5,110 nt of DNA from Thermoplasmata archaeon (GCA_021816385.1 JAKAYJ010000094.1:1-5110); one strand, 5' to 3'. Positions 1 through 5,110 are shown, numbered from the stretch's first letter. Numbers and translations are program-made. Notes: a model not told the origin generated them from the sequence alone.

Positions 1-111
1 GTTACCATGGATAATGATTCGGTTTACATTGATGGAAATAAAGCACAGGAAAACGAATATGTAATAATAAACAGGGGTCAAGATGTTTATTTAAAAGACC
101 TGACTCAATAG
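1..111 (+). CDS. C-terminal end of an unrecognised protein (partial)
   Basis: The first 36 codons of the window are open in frame 1 and end at TAG (109-111). The start lies outside the window. The residues are polar, with alternating patterns suggesting beta strands (DSVYIDG, YVIINRGQDVYL), and no membrane segment or known motif is visible. I do not recognise the family. An internal ATG at position 7 could in theory start a tiny peptide, but a tail of a longer gene is far more likely. The last 7 bases overlap the end of the minus-strand CopD-like gene, so the two genes converge tail to tail. Confidence 0.6.
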   Translation, partial: VTMDNDSVYIDGNKAQENEYVIINRGQDVYLKDLTQ

Positions 112-602
112 AACTGCAATGCAACTGCAAGTATTGTGATTACTACCATGAGGAGAAGCGTGATATAAGAAAATAGATGTGAGGTCTTTCTTAATTTTCT
201 CAACCCTTCCATATTGCCCTCCTGTGCCATTTTCATTATTCTTTTTCCATGGTACATATTGTTGGCATACATCAGAAGAACCATGGCTACCACCACAATT
301 CCCTTTACGAAAAGTATCTGGCCACCCTCTGTGTAAAGGAGCGCGTTTATGAAATTTGGGCCAAGGTACCATGTTGCATTGTATAAGCCGGTCAATATCA
401 AAATTATGATTGATGCATTGGTGAAAACTGCAAATCTCTTTCCGATTCTTCCCACGATCCGAGTACGCAGCTTTTCATCATCTGTTATTTTGAAGGATTC
501 CGGATAAACTACCAACCATATGAAAAATGATCCTCCTATGAAAAAGATTGCAGTGAAAATATGTATCCACAGAATGATCAGATCAATTAATGTATTTGAC
601 AT
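105..602 (-). CDS. CopD-like four-helix membrane protein
   Basis: This 165-residue protein has four predicted membrane helices, at about 7-33, 57-77, 96-114 and 144-164. The first helix holds a WIH motif (His14) followed by FIGGSFF, which resembles the start of CopD-type membrane domains. Other histidines that might bind metal or heme are His118 and His142. CopD-like proteins are linked to copper handling or redox functions in the membrane, but stand-alone archaeal members are poorly characterised, so the substrate is unknown. The ATG lies 4 nt after the stop of the PadR-like gene, which points to co-transcription and control by that regulator. The gene ends with TGA and overlaps the tail of the converging plus-strand gene by 7 nt. 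The membrane topology is well supported; the CopD assignment is by eye. Confidence 0.75.
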   Translation of the reverse strand: MSNTLIDLIILWIHIFTAIFFIGGSFFIWLVVYPESFKITDDEKLRTRIVGRIGKRFAVFTNASIIILILTGLYNATWYLGPNFINALLYTEGGQILFVKGIVVVAMVLLMYANNMYHGKRIMKMAQEGNMEGLRKLRKTSHLFSYITLLLMVVITILAVALQFY

Positions 603-606
603 TCAA

Positions 607-1113
607 TCAGTCCCCATTCTGCTTATCGACACTTCTCTCCCCTTTCATTTGCTCTATGAGTTCAAGAACATCAGTTTTAAAGTGTTGAAGTCTTTCCTGC
701 CTGTTCTTCTTGGTAAGTATGAACGCTGATTTTACTATTTCCACTATAACCTCTGATACCTGATCTATTGCCTCGTTTAATATTCTTGAATCTTCCAGAT
801 CCGCAAGAATTTCCGGGAAAATGATATCCCTGTTCATAGAGGTAGCCAGCATCTTATTCCTGATGTTTTCTCTGAACTCTCTGAGGTTTTTCACATAGCT
901 TTTTCCCTTGTCAGTAAGGAAGTAAACCTTTGATTTGCCTTCCTTTTCATGGCGAACCAAATCTTCTGCTTCCAGTGCTTTCAAAAGAGGTCTTATTGTT
1001 CCACCGGAAACGGAAGTTCCATCCCACTTGATCCTTCTGGATAGCTCATAGCCATTCATTGGTTTAAGTGAAAGGATGAAAAGTGTGCTATCAAAATATT
1101 CGCCATAACTCAT
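607..1113 (-). CDS. PadR-family winged-helix transcriptional regulator
   Basis: This is a 168-residue DNA-binding protein of the PadR family, whose members usually repress nearby genes as dimers. Residues 8-75 form the winged helix: the PMNGYELSRRI stretch (18-28), the recognition region with GGTIRPLLKALE, and the wing ending in YFLTDKGK (64-71). The charged, helix-rich C-terminal half (about 75-160) fits the dimerisation arm. The frame is open back to 1233, with other ATGs at 1143 and 1152. I chose the ATG at 1113 because it leaves the usual 15-20 residues before the GYEL motif and because the extra codons include CGA, which is rarely used nearby. A TATA element at 1169-1176 could also serve the ATG at 1143. 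The gene leads an operon with the CopD-like gene, so a role in controlling that membrane protein is likely. The inducing signal is unknown. Confidence 0.85.
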   Translation of the reverse strand: MSYGEYFDSTLFILSLKPMNGYELSRRIKWDGTSVSGGTIRPLLKALEAEDLVRHEKEGKSKVYFLTDKGKSYVKNLREFRENIRNKMLATSMNRDIIFPEILADLEDSRILNEAIDQVSEVIVEIVKSAFILTKKNRQERLQHFKTDVLELIEQMKGERSVDKQNGD

Positions 1114-1114
1114 A

Positions 1115-1128
1115 TATCGATTTCGATA
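1115..1128. promoter_or_regulatory. Candidate operator palindrome before the PadR gene
   Basis: TATCGA and TCGATA are separated by TT and form a perfect 6-bp inverted repeat. The repeat ends one base before the likely ATG (1113) and lies downstream of the TATA element. A bound dimer here would block transcription, as expected for an autoregulated PadR repressor. It differs from the ATGT-n8-ACAT sites known for some PadR proteins, so the link is inferred from position and symmetry. Confidence 0.4.
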
Positions 1129-1168
1129 ATAGTTTAAGAACATATAAACCATGGTTTTTTCCCCGCGA

Positions 1169-1176
1169 TATATAAA
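1169..1176 (-). promoter_or_regulatory. TATA box for the PadR-copD operon
   Basis: On the minus strand this reads TTTATATA, a close match to the archaeal TATA box. A transcription start 25-27 nt from its centre would lie near 1146. That allows either a nearly leaderless mRNA starting at the ATG at 1143 or a leader of about 33 nt before the ATG at 1113. No convincing Shine-Dalgarno sequence precedes the ATG at 1113. Confidence 0.55.
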
Positions 1177-1179
1177 AAC

Positions 1180-1187
1180 AAAAAAAA
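1180..1187 (-). terminator. T8 tract, possible terminator
   Basis: There are eight T residues in a row on the minus strand, with five more just after. The tract lies downstream of the broken AbiEi-like gene and immediately before the PadR TATA box. Archaeal terminators are often plain T-tracts without hairpins, so this could separate the two transcription units. Confidence 0.35.
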
Positions 1188-1239
1188 CAGGAACTGTAAA
1201 AGCAATCTGTTCAAGCGCATAATGTTGAAGCAAGGAACT

Positions 1240-1246
1240 AAAAAAA
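1240..1246 (-). terminator. T7 tract, possible terminator of the AbiEi-like gene
   Basis: Seven T residues on the minus strand lie about 50 nt after the final stop (1297-1299) of the AbiEi-like pseudogene, within a T- and pyrimidine-rich stretch. This fits a T-tract terminator. No hairpin was seen. Confidence 0.35.
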
Positions 1247-1296
1247 TAGATAAACGAAGAAGGATAAATGGAATATTATCGTGATTATTTGTTCAA

Positions 1297-1715
1297 TTAC
1301 GCGAATTCAAGCAATTTTTCAAGCGTGTTAACAACATATGAATTTTCCGGTAGTGGGTTCACAAGATATGATAATTCCGAGGACCACTTCATTAAGTTCA
1401 AAGCTTCTCTGATCTTTTCTCTAAAACGATTCGTATTGAATTGTGCAAAGCCGCATCAAAAGCTTCCTTCACATAAGAAAACGCTGGTTTATTCAGGTAA
1501 AGTGAGTCAAGAATTCCCTTTTCTATTGAGGCAATGTAAAAGTTTTGAATTTTCTCAAATCCAAAAAATCTTTAACTGTCAACTGTTCTGAATTCTATTC
1601 CGTTGTCTCCAAGATTAATCTCCCTGTGTCTCTTCAAGGATATAACACTGTATGTGTTTATGATCTGCTCAATGACAGAATAATATTAAAATGCTGCAAA
1701 CAGGCTAATATATGA
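1297..1715 (-). pseudogene. 3' part of an AbiEi-like gene, cut off by an IS21-family element
   Basis: This is the distal part of the gene whose first 78 codons lie at 3859-4092. Translation on the minus strand from 1715 continues the protein with PSYISLFAAF, then YYSVIEQI, and later RFFGFEKIQ followed by IEKGILDSLYL. These patterns are typical of the body of AbiEi-like antitoxin or regulator proteins. Two in-frame TAA codons (1688-1686 and 1574-1572) and a frameshift at about 1425-1445 break the frame. After the shift the reading resumes as FREKIREALNLMKW and ends in LEKLLEFA at TAA (1299-1297). The rejoined product would be about 217 residues, a normal length for the family. Loss of selection after the insertion is the simplest explanation for the decay, though its order is not shown. 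No AbiEii-like toxin gene follows downstream. Confidence 0.7.
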
Positions 1716-1720
1716 TGGAA
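1716..1720. repeat. Left target-site duplication (TGGAA)
   Basis: These five bases directly abut the TGT end of the element and are repeated exactly after its other end at 3859-3863. Duplications of 4-8 bp are usual for the IS21 family. Confidence 0.85.
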
Positions 1721-1769
1721 TGTAAACGCCCATTCAAATTTACCCATTTTCGCCCATTGAAAAGTATCC
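1721..1769 (+). repeat. Left end of the IS with CCCATT boxes
   Basis: The left end has the terminal TGTAAACGCCCATT and three CCCATT boxes, at 1729-1734, 1743-1748 and 1753-1758. The third box lies in CGCCCATTGAAAAGTATCC (1751-1769), which matches the right end's CGCTCATTGAAAAATATCC at 17 of 19 positions. Repeated subterminal boxes in IS21 elements are transposase-binding sites, so these are probably where IstA binds. Confidence 0.75.
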
Positions 1770-2522
1770 AGAAAAGGCAATTGAATATTTACCACTCCAT
1801 ACATTTTCATGCTGGAGATTGTAAATGCGCTAAAAGCGGAGGATTGGCATATGATTAAATCAATGAAAGAACAGGGAATGAGCATAAGTGAGATAGCAAG
1901 GAGAACTGGTGCAAGCAGGAAAACTGTTAGGAAATACATCGCAATGGAAAAACCTGCGAAATACAGCAGAGGGGGGAGACAGTCCGTCATTGCCCCTTAC
2001 ACCGATTATGTAAGGAGTAGGATTGACAAATATAACCTCTCTGCTGTCAGGATATATGAAGAGATCAGGGAAAAAGGTTATCCTGGGTCATACACAACTG
2101 TCAAGAGGCTATGCAGGGAACTGCGCAAGGACCGCAGGATACAGGCTGTATACAGGTATGAGACTGAACCTGGAAAACAGTCCCAGGTCGATTTCGGTGA
2201 ATTCGGTCACATTGAAATTGATGGAAAGCAAAGAAAACTCTACGCCTTCTCCATGATACTTGGATATTCCAGGATGAGGTATGTGAAATTCACCACTGAC
2301 ATCTCAACAGAGAATGTCATTAAGATACACCTCAATGCATTTTCATTCTATGGTGGATTCACTGACACGATACTATACGACAACATGAAGCAGATCGTCA
2401 TAGACCGGAAGATAAAGGCATCTGAATCGACATTCAACCAGAAGTTCCTAGATTTTGCAGAGTACTATGGCATAGTCATAAGGTTATGCTATCCCTACAG
2501 GCCTGAAACAAAGGGGAAGATT

Positions 2523-2525
2523 TAG
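2523..2525 (+). other. In-frame TAG replacing the third DDE catalytic residue
   Basis: The TAG follows the GGG-AAG-ATT codons and precedes AAT-ACA-ATC in an otherwise open istA frame. In DDE recombinases of this type the motif is GK(V/I)E followed by N or R, so the missing residue is almost certainly the catalytic Glu. GAG to TAG needs one substitution. Confidence 0.8.
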
Positions 2526-3013
2526 AATACAATCAAATATCTGAGGTACAATTTCTTCAATGGAAGGACTTTCACCGATCTCAATGATGTAAACATACAG
2601 TGCGCAGGGTGGCTGAATAAGGTAAACTCACAGGTACATGGAACAACACATGAAATACCCTTGGAAAGGCTGAAGAAAGAATCACTCAATCCGGTATCTG
2701 CAGTACCGGCATACATGACAAGGAAGGAGGAGATCCGCAAGGTCTCAAGGGATTGTTATATATCATACAAGGGAAACAGGTATTCCGTCCCTTGGAAATA
2801 TTCGGGAAGAGAATGCAGAATAGTTGAGGAATCTTCCATTCTAAAGATAGAGATCGATTCCAGTATTGTTGCCGAACATGGAATTCTCACAGGAACAGGA
2901 AGGACGTCAAGGAAGAAGGAACATTTTGAAGGATTGCTTAAGGCCATAAGGGAAGAGAATTCCGCCATATATGAGCAGAAAGTGGAAGAGAGGAACCTGA
3001 AGACATATGACGG

Positions 3014-3020
3014 GGTGATC
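3014..3020 (+). promoter_or_regulatory. Ribosome binding site of istB
   Basis: GGTGATC, inside the last codons of istA, matches the complement of the archaeal 16S rRNA 3' end. It precedes the istB ATG at 3023 and fixes that start. istB can therefore be translated independently of the interrupted istA. Confidence 0.6.
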
Positions 3021-3022
3021 TG

Positions 3023-3781
3023 ATGGATTCATATGAAAGAGTTCATGAGTATCTTTCAAAACTTGGTCTCACAAGAATGGAAAGCATCATTGATTCATAC
3101 CTTGAAGCATCCCATGACAGAGCGGTAATGGACATACTGGATCACCTTCTTTCAGAAGAGCTGAAACATAAGGTCTCAAAGAAGACAGAGAACATGCTTA
3201 ACTGGTCCGGTTTTCCCTTCAGGAAGACGCTGGATGATTTCGATTTCTCATTTCAACCATCCATTGACAGATCTGTCATTGATGAACTCATGACCATGAG
3301 ATATTTACACAACACCGAGAATGTTGTTTTTCTTGGTCCGCCGGGTGTGGGGAAGACACATCTGTCAGTAGCACTGGGAATGAGGGCAATCATGTCGGAT
3401 ATCCCGGTTTATTATACATCTGCAATGAAACTTATCCAGACACTTAAGAGAGACTATGATCTCAAGAGGCTGGAATACAGGATAAAGACATATTCAAGGT
3501 TCAGGCTCATGATAGTGGACGAGATCGGTTACCTTCCCCTGACCAGAAAGGAATCGAACCTGTTCTTCCAGTTTGTTTCATCAAGATATGAGAAGCGTTC
3601 CACCATATACACATCCAACAAGTCATTCTCAGAGTGGGGTGAGATATTAGGGGATCAGGTCATTGCGGCAACTGTCCTTGACAGGATACTGCACCACTGT
3701 GTGGTGGTGAATATAAGGGGAGAATCCTATAGGCTGAAGGACAGAAGAAAGAGTTCTTTACCAACAATGAAAAAGGAGTGA
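3023..3781 (+). CDS. istB: IS21-family helper ATPase IstB
   Basis: This 252-residue AAA+ ATPase is intact and of normal length for IstB. An N-terminal helical region (about 1-95) includes the family-like LLSEELKHK and a WSGFPFRKTLDDFDF motif. The Walker A motif is GPPGVGKT (105-112), Walker B is LMIVDEIG (162-169), and a sensor-like TSNKSFSEWGEIL follows from 197. Asp220-Arg221-Ile222-Leu223-His224-His225 matches the conserved DR motif near the C terminus. In IS21 transposition IstB binds and deforms target DNA using ATP and activates IstA. The start overlaps the istA stop as TGATG, with a strong Shine-Dalgarno, so the two are normally co-translated. No inactivating change was seen. Confidence 0.92.
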   Translation: MDSYERVHEYLSKLGLTRMESIIDSYLEASHDRAVMDILDHLLSEELKHKVSKKTENMLNWSGFPFRKTLDDFDFSFQPSIDRSVIDELMTMRYLHNTENVVFLGPPGVGKTHLSVALGMRAIMSDIPVYYTSAMKLIQTLKRDYDLKRLEYRIKTYSRFRLMIVDEIGYLPLTRKESNLFFQFVSSRYEKRSTIYTSNKSFSEWGEILGDQVIAATVLDRILHHCVVVNIRGESYRLKDRRKSSLPTMKKE

Positions 3782-3833
3782 TAAAATGAAGACAAGTATA
3801 AATACAAGTGGGGAATTTTACTTGGCCGATTTT

Positions 3834-3858
3834 GGATATTTTTCAATGAGCGTTTACA
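3834..3858 (-). repeat. Right end of the IS
   Basis: Read inward on the minus strand, this begins TGTAAACGCTCATTGAAAAA and ends TATCC. It matches the left terminal box and, more fully, the left internal box at 1751-1769. Only one clear box is visible here against three on the left, so the two ends are unequal. Confidence 0.75.
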
Positions 3859-3863
3859 TGGAA
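3859..3863. repeat. Right target-site duplication (TGGAA)
   Basis: This is the exact second copy of the bases at 1716-1720, directly after the ACA end of the element. It defines the insertion point and allows the broken gene to be rejoined in frame. Confidence 0.85.
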
Positions 3864-4092
3864 AAACAACTTGATAAGCAATTTCATAGAGGTTAACCAC
3901 CTTTGATGAATCGATAAAATAAAGTCCACGTTCAATTCTCTTTACTTTCCTGTTTGAAGATAATATCTTTGAAACATATTCTTTTGGTTTTTTCATCAGG
4001 ATGACTGTATCGTTTATGGTGAATACATTCTTGCCATGCAACTGTAACTCTTCAAGTATATCCTGAACTTTATTATATACTGTTAATGGCAA
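3859..4092 (-). pseudogene. 5' part of an AbiEi-like winged-helix regulator gene
   Basis: These 78 uninterrupted codons start at TTG 4092 (MPLTVYNKVQ) and stop at the insertion, after YQVVFP. The segment holds a winged-helix domain with VFTINDTVILMKKPKEYVSK (23-42), the RKVKRIERGLYF wing (48-59), and the start of the body domain. This layout is typical of AbiEi-family antitoxins and related archaeal regulators, which bind DNA and in complete systems control an AbiEii nucleotidyltransferase toxin. TTG is the start because a stop codon lies just before it (4098-4096), with only CGA between, and because a TATA-like element is centred 26 nt upstream. Beyond the junction the frame runs on into the element down to 3727, adding foreign residues. 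A stable truncated DNA-binding protein could still be made, but that is speculative. Confidence 0.7.
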
Positions 4093-4114
4093 TCGTTAGA
4101 TCCATTGATAAAGT

Positions 4115-4122
4115 TAGTATAA
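4115..4122 (-). promoter_or_regulatory. TATA-like box of the AbiEi-like gene
   Basis: On the minus strand this reads TTATACTA. Its centre is about 26 nt before the TTG at 4092, the spacing expected if transcription begins at the start codon. It supports a leaderless mRNA and the choice of TTG. Confidence 0.5.
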
Positions 4123-4222
4123 CATAATACCCACAAATCTGGTGCTACTGTTACAAATGACTGAAACTTAATATGACATAAGCTAATTTTCCGTTGAAAC
4201 TTAAAAATATTGAATGGGATGA

Positions 4223-4427
4223 ATATATTTAAAGGAAATCAAGTATGGAGATCACGTTTGGGAGGAGAAGAAGGCGTTGTATCTGAACATGAGAACGGGA
4301 ACTGTGAAAAAAATTGCAGAAAATAGGCTGTGGAAAGATTTTTAAAAAAGACAGCAATCTTCTAGTCATGAAATATTTTAGAGTTCAGAATTATAATTGG
4401 TATACCTTCAACATGAATAAAATATGA
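4223..4427 (+). pseudogene. Possible decayed coding fragment of unknown family
   Basis: The intergenic stretch 4093-4454 has no intact gene, but one plus-strand frame reads like protein: from 4223 it gives YLKEIKYGDHVWEEKKALYL and goes on to IAENRLWKDF, then a TAA at 4343-4345. The next frame, shifted at a T5A6 run (4339-4349), continues as KKDSNLLVMKYFRVQNYNWY and stops at TGA 4425-4427. Codon choice (GAG, AAG, CTG, AGG) resembles the real genes here. There is no good start codon at the head of the frame. It may be the remains of a gene broken by slippage in the homopolymer run. I do not recognise the family, and it could be chance. Confidence 0.3.
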
Positions 4428-4454
4428 AAGGTTCTAAGCTATACAAATACAAAA

Positions 4455-4844
4455 TTATTTAGAGGAAAACTCTACCTTTCCTGCTATTGAAATTATTTTA
4501 TCTATTACTGGTCTTCTCTCCCTTGAATAGCGTAATCCTATATTTCTATTGTCACCAAGTGAAATAGTAGCATAATTGATGAAGTATTTAAATAATATCT
4601 TCGTAAATAAAAGCGTAAAACTTATTGTATAAATTGCTAAAAGTGGGAGAAAGTACGTGGCTATGTAAATCTGCTTCAAAGATTCAAACATAAGAGTGGA
4701 AAGCAAAATATATACAAATATCAGAAAAATAAGGTATGTGTTACCTCTATATTTATTTAGTTCTTTTAGAGTAACTTTTATGTTATCTGCTACGTAAGCT
4801 TTACCTTGGATAATAACCTTATTTTCTGATATTTCGACTTCCAT
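4455..4844 (-). CDS. Small two-helix membrane protein, possible immunity-type partner
   Basis: This 129-residue protein has a short beta-prone head (MEVEISENKVIIQGKAYV), two membrane helices at about 36-53 and 60-86, and a basic tail (95-129) with strands and a helix. Positive residues before helix 1 (KYR) and after helix 2 suggest both ends face the cytoplasm. The layout of strands, helical hairpin, strand and C-terminal helix resembles small uncharacterised families such as DUF6232, but I cannot confirm membership. I chose ATG 4844 because AGGTGG (4855-4850) lies at the right distance; a GTG at 4865 would add seven residues and overlap the upstream gene. The ribosome site overlaps the upstream gene's stop, so translation of the two is probably coupled. 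By position and topology it could protect the cell from, or help export, the upstream hydrophobic peptide. That role is inferred. Confidence 0.7.
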   Translation of the reverse strand: MEVEISENKVIIQGKAYVADNIKVTLKELNKYRGNTYLIFLIFVYILLSTLMFESLKQIYIATYFLPLLAIYTISFTLLFTKILFKYFINYATISLGDNRNIGLRYSRERRPVIDKIISIAGKVEFSSK

Positions 4845-4849
4845 TTTTT

Positions 4850-4855
4850 CCACCT
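4850..4855 (-). promoter_or_regulatory. Ribosome binding site deciding the start at 4844
   Basis: On the minus strand AGGTGG lies five bases before ATG 4844, and its first A is the last base of the upstream gene's TAA stop. This favours the ATG over the upstream GTG (4865) and suggests translational coupling. Confidence 0.5.
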
Positions 4856-5103
4856 TATGCTGCACCCAATGCCCCTAAATAGGCAGCCCCTAAACCCGCT
4901 AACGTACTAAGCACTGCGGCACCCAGAGTTATTGACACCCCTGCTTCGGCAGCAGCGTCACTAGCAGCAACCAATGCACTAGCGCCAGTGTAAAGACCAA
5001 CCAAAAACCCTGCAACCCAAGCAACTGCTGTTGAACCTACCAAAGCTTGGTGACCAACAGATGCATTGACAAGATCAGCGATTCCTGTGATTATCCAGCC
5101 CAT
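4855..5103 (-). CDS. Small Ala/Gly-rich hydrophobic protein, bacteriocin-like
   Basis: From ATG 5103 this is an 82-residue protein with 22 Ala and 13 Gly, no Lys or Arg, and only Asp10, His18, Asp49 and Glu53 as charged or ionisable side chains. Two hydrophobic segments (about 19-46 and 55-82) are joined by a short acidic link (ASDAAAEAG). Small-residue repeats such as AGFLVGLYTG and LAGLGAAYLGALGAA would pack helices tightly. Composition and the Ala/Gly-rich end recall acidic circular bacteriocins such as gassericin A, but no homology is shown. The frame is still open at the window edge, so a longer N terminus or leader is possible. GC content and codon use are visibly higher in G/C than the next gene, partly because of the Ala and Gly content. 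It could instead be a structural or holin-like membrane peptide. The gene pairs with the two-helix protein 10 nt downstream. Confidence 0.6.
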   Translation of the reverse strand: MGWIITGIADLVNASVGHQALVGSTAVAWVAGFLVGLYTGASALVAASDAAAEAGVSITLGAAVLSTLAGLGAAYLGALGAA

Positions 5104-5110
5104 TCCTGTT

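Larger units (their letters stand above)
1809..3023 (+). pseudogene. istA: IS21-family transposase IstA with a TAG at the catalytic Glu
   Basis: The frame runs from ATG 1809 to TGA 3021-3023, 404 codons before the stop, interrupted once by TAG at 2523-2525. Residues 12-45 hold a helix-turn-helix of the IS21 type (MSISEIARRTGASRKTVRKY). An integrase-type core follows, with Asp128 in VDFGEF and Asp191 in ILYDNMK. The third catalytic acid is expected in the RPETKGKI-E-N motif; its codon, residue 239, is TAG, one base away from GAG. After it the frame continues normally (NTIKYLRYNFF, then a beta-rich C-terminal domain with YISYKGNRYSVPW). The start at 1809 keeps the family-like EDWHMIK region; an ATG at 1851 has a better Shine-Dalgarno (1838-1843) but would drop it. 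A weak AT-rich element at 1784-1791 might be the promoter. The final TGA overlaps the istB ATG by one base. Without readthrough, the product is a 238-residue fragment lacking a complete active site. Confidence 0.85.
1721..3858 (+). mobile_element. IS21-family insertion sequence, complete ends, defective istA
   Basis: This 2138-bp element has an istA-istB gene pair, the hallmark of the IS21 family. The left end begins TGTAAACGCCCATT, and the right end read inward on the minus strand begins TGTAAACGCTCATT, 13 of 14 bases alike. The family's TGT...ACA termini are present and a perfect 5-bp TGGAA duplication lies on each side. In IS21 elements IstA cuts and joins the DNA ends and IstB is the ATPase helper that assists target choice. 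istB is intact, but istA has a stop at the catalytic Glu codon, so this copy probably cannot move by itself. An active relative in the same cell might move it if ends are recognised in trans. The element lies inside, and antisense to, an AbiEi-like gene. Confidence 0.9.

Noticed and set aside
1268..1591. A plus-strand open frame of 107 codons before the IS.
   Set aside because: The minus strand here gives a clear AbiEi-like protein, with composition and motifs of a real gene. The plus frame is antisense and has no recognisable features.
2523..2525. TAG read as pyrrolysine.
   Set aside because: No pyrrolysine genes are visible, and pyrrolysine cannot easily replace a metal-binding Glu. A point mutation is simpler.
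2661..3023. The second half of istA as a separate gene starting at ATG 2661.
   Set aside because: It is in the same frame as the first half, the protein continues directly across the TAG, and residues before 2661 (from 2526) clearly belong to IstA.
4162..4204. Direct repeat TGAAACTTAA at 4162-4171 and 4195-4204, possible CRISPR-like units.
   Set aside because: There are only two copies, of 10 bases, in AT-rich DNA, with no third copy at the same spacing. Chance is a better explanation.
4093..4454. tRNA, rRNA or box C/D small RNA genes in the intergenic stretch.
   Set aside because: No tRNA-like cloverleaf motifs and no paired C and D boxes at proper spacing were found by eye.
4855..5103. 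The Ala/Gly-rich protein as an ATP synthase c-type subunit.
   Set aside because: The helical hairpin is similar, but there is no acidic residue in the middle of the second helix, no polar loop with Arg, and no ATPase genes nearby.

Overview
The window looks like AT-rich archaeal DNA, most likely from the Thermoplasmatales or a close relative. The reasons are TATA-type promoter elements about 26 nt before start codons, apparently leaderless genes, short T-tract terminators instead of hairpins, heavy use of AGG/AGA/ATA codons, and the protein families present. The lineage is inferred from style and not proven.

Left part (1-1299): the tail of an unrecognised plus-strand gene (1-111) converges on a minus-strand pair, a PadR-family regulator (607-1113) followed 4 nt later by a four-helix CopD-like membrane protein (105-602). 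They look like one operon. A palindrome sits directly before the regulator's likely start and could be its own operator.

Centre (1297-4092): a minus-strand gene for an AbiEi-like winged-helix protein has been split by an IS21-family insertion sequence. The element runs from 1721 to 3858 with TGT...ACA ends, CCCATT boxes near its ends, and a perfect 5-bp target duplication (TGGAA) on each side. Removing the element and one TGGAA copy rejoins the gene exactly in frame. Beyond the insertion the gene has two stop codons and a frameshift, so it is a pseudogene. The element carries istB intact, but istA has a single TAG stop at the position expected for the third catalytic acid (Glu) of its DDE triad.

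Right part (4093-5110): about 360 bases with no intact gene but a possible decayed coding fragment, then a minus-strand pair. The upstream gene (4855-5103, perhaps extending past the window edge) encodes a small protein very rich in Ala and Gly, with no Lys or Arg and two hydrophobic segments. The downstream gene (4455-4844) encodes a two-helix membrane protein. The arrangement resembles a membrane-active peptide, such as a bacteriocin, with an immunity partner. This is the best candidate for an undescribed system here, but it rests on composition and layout only.
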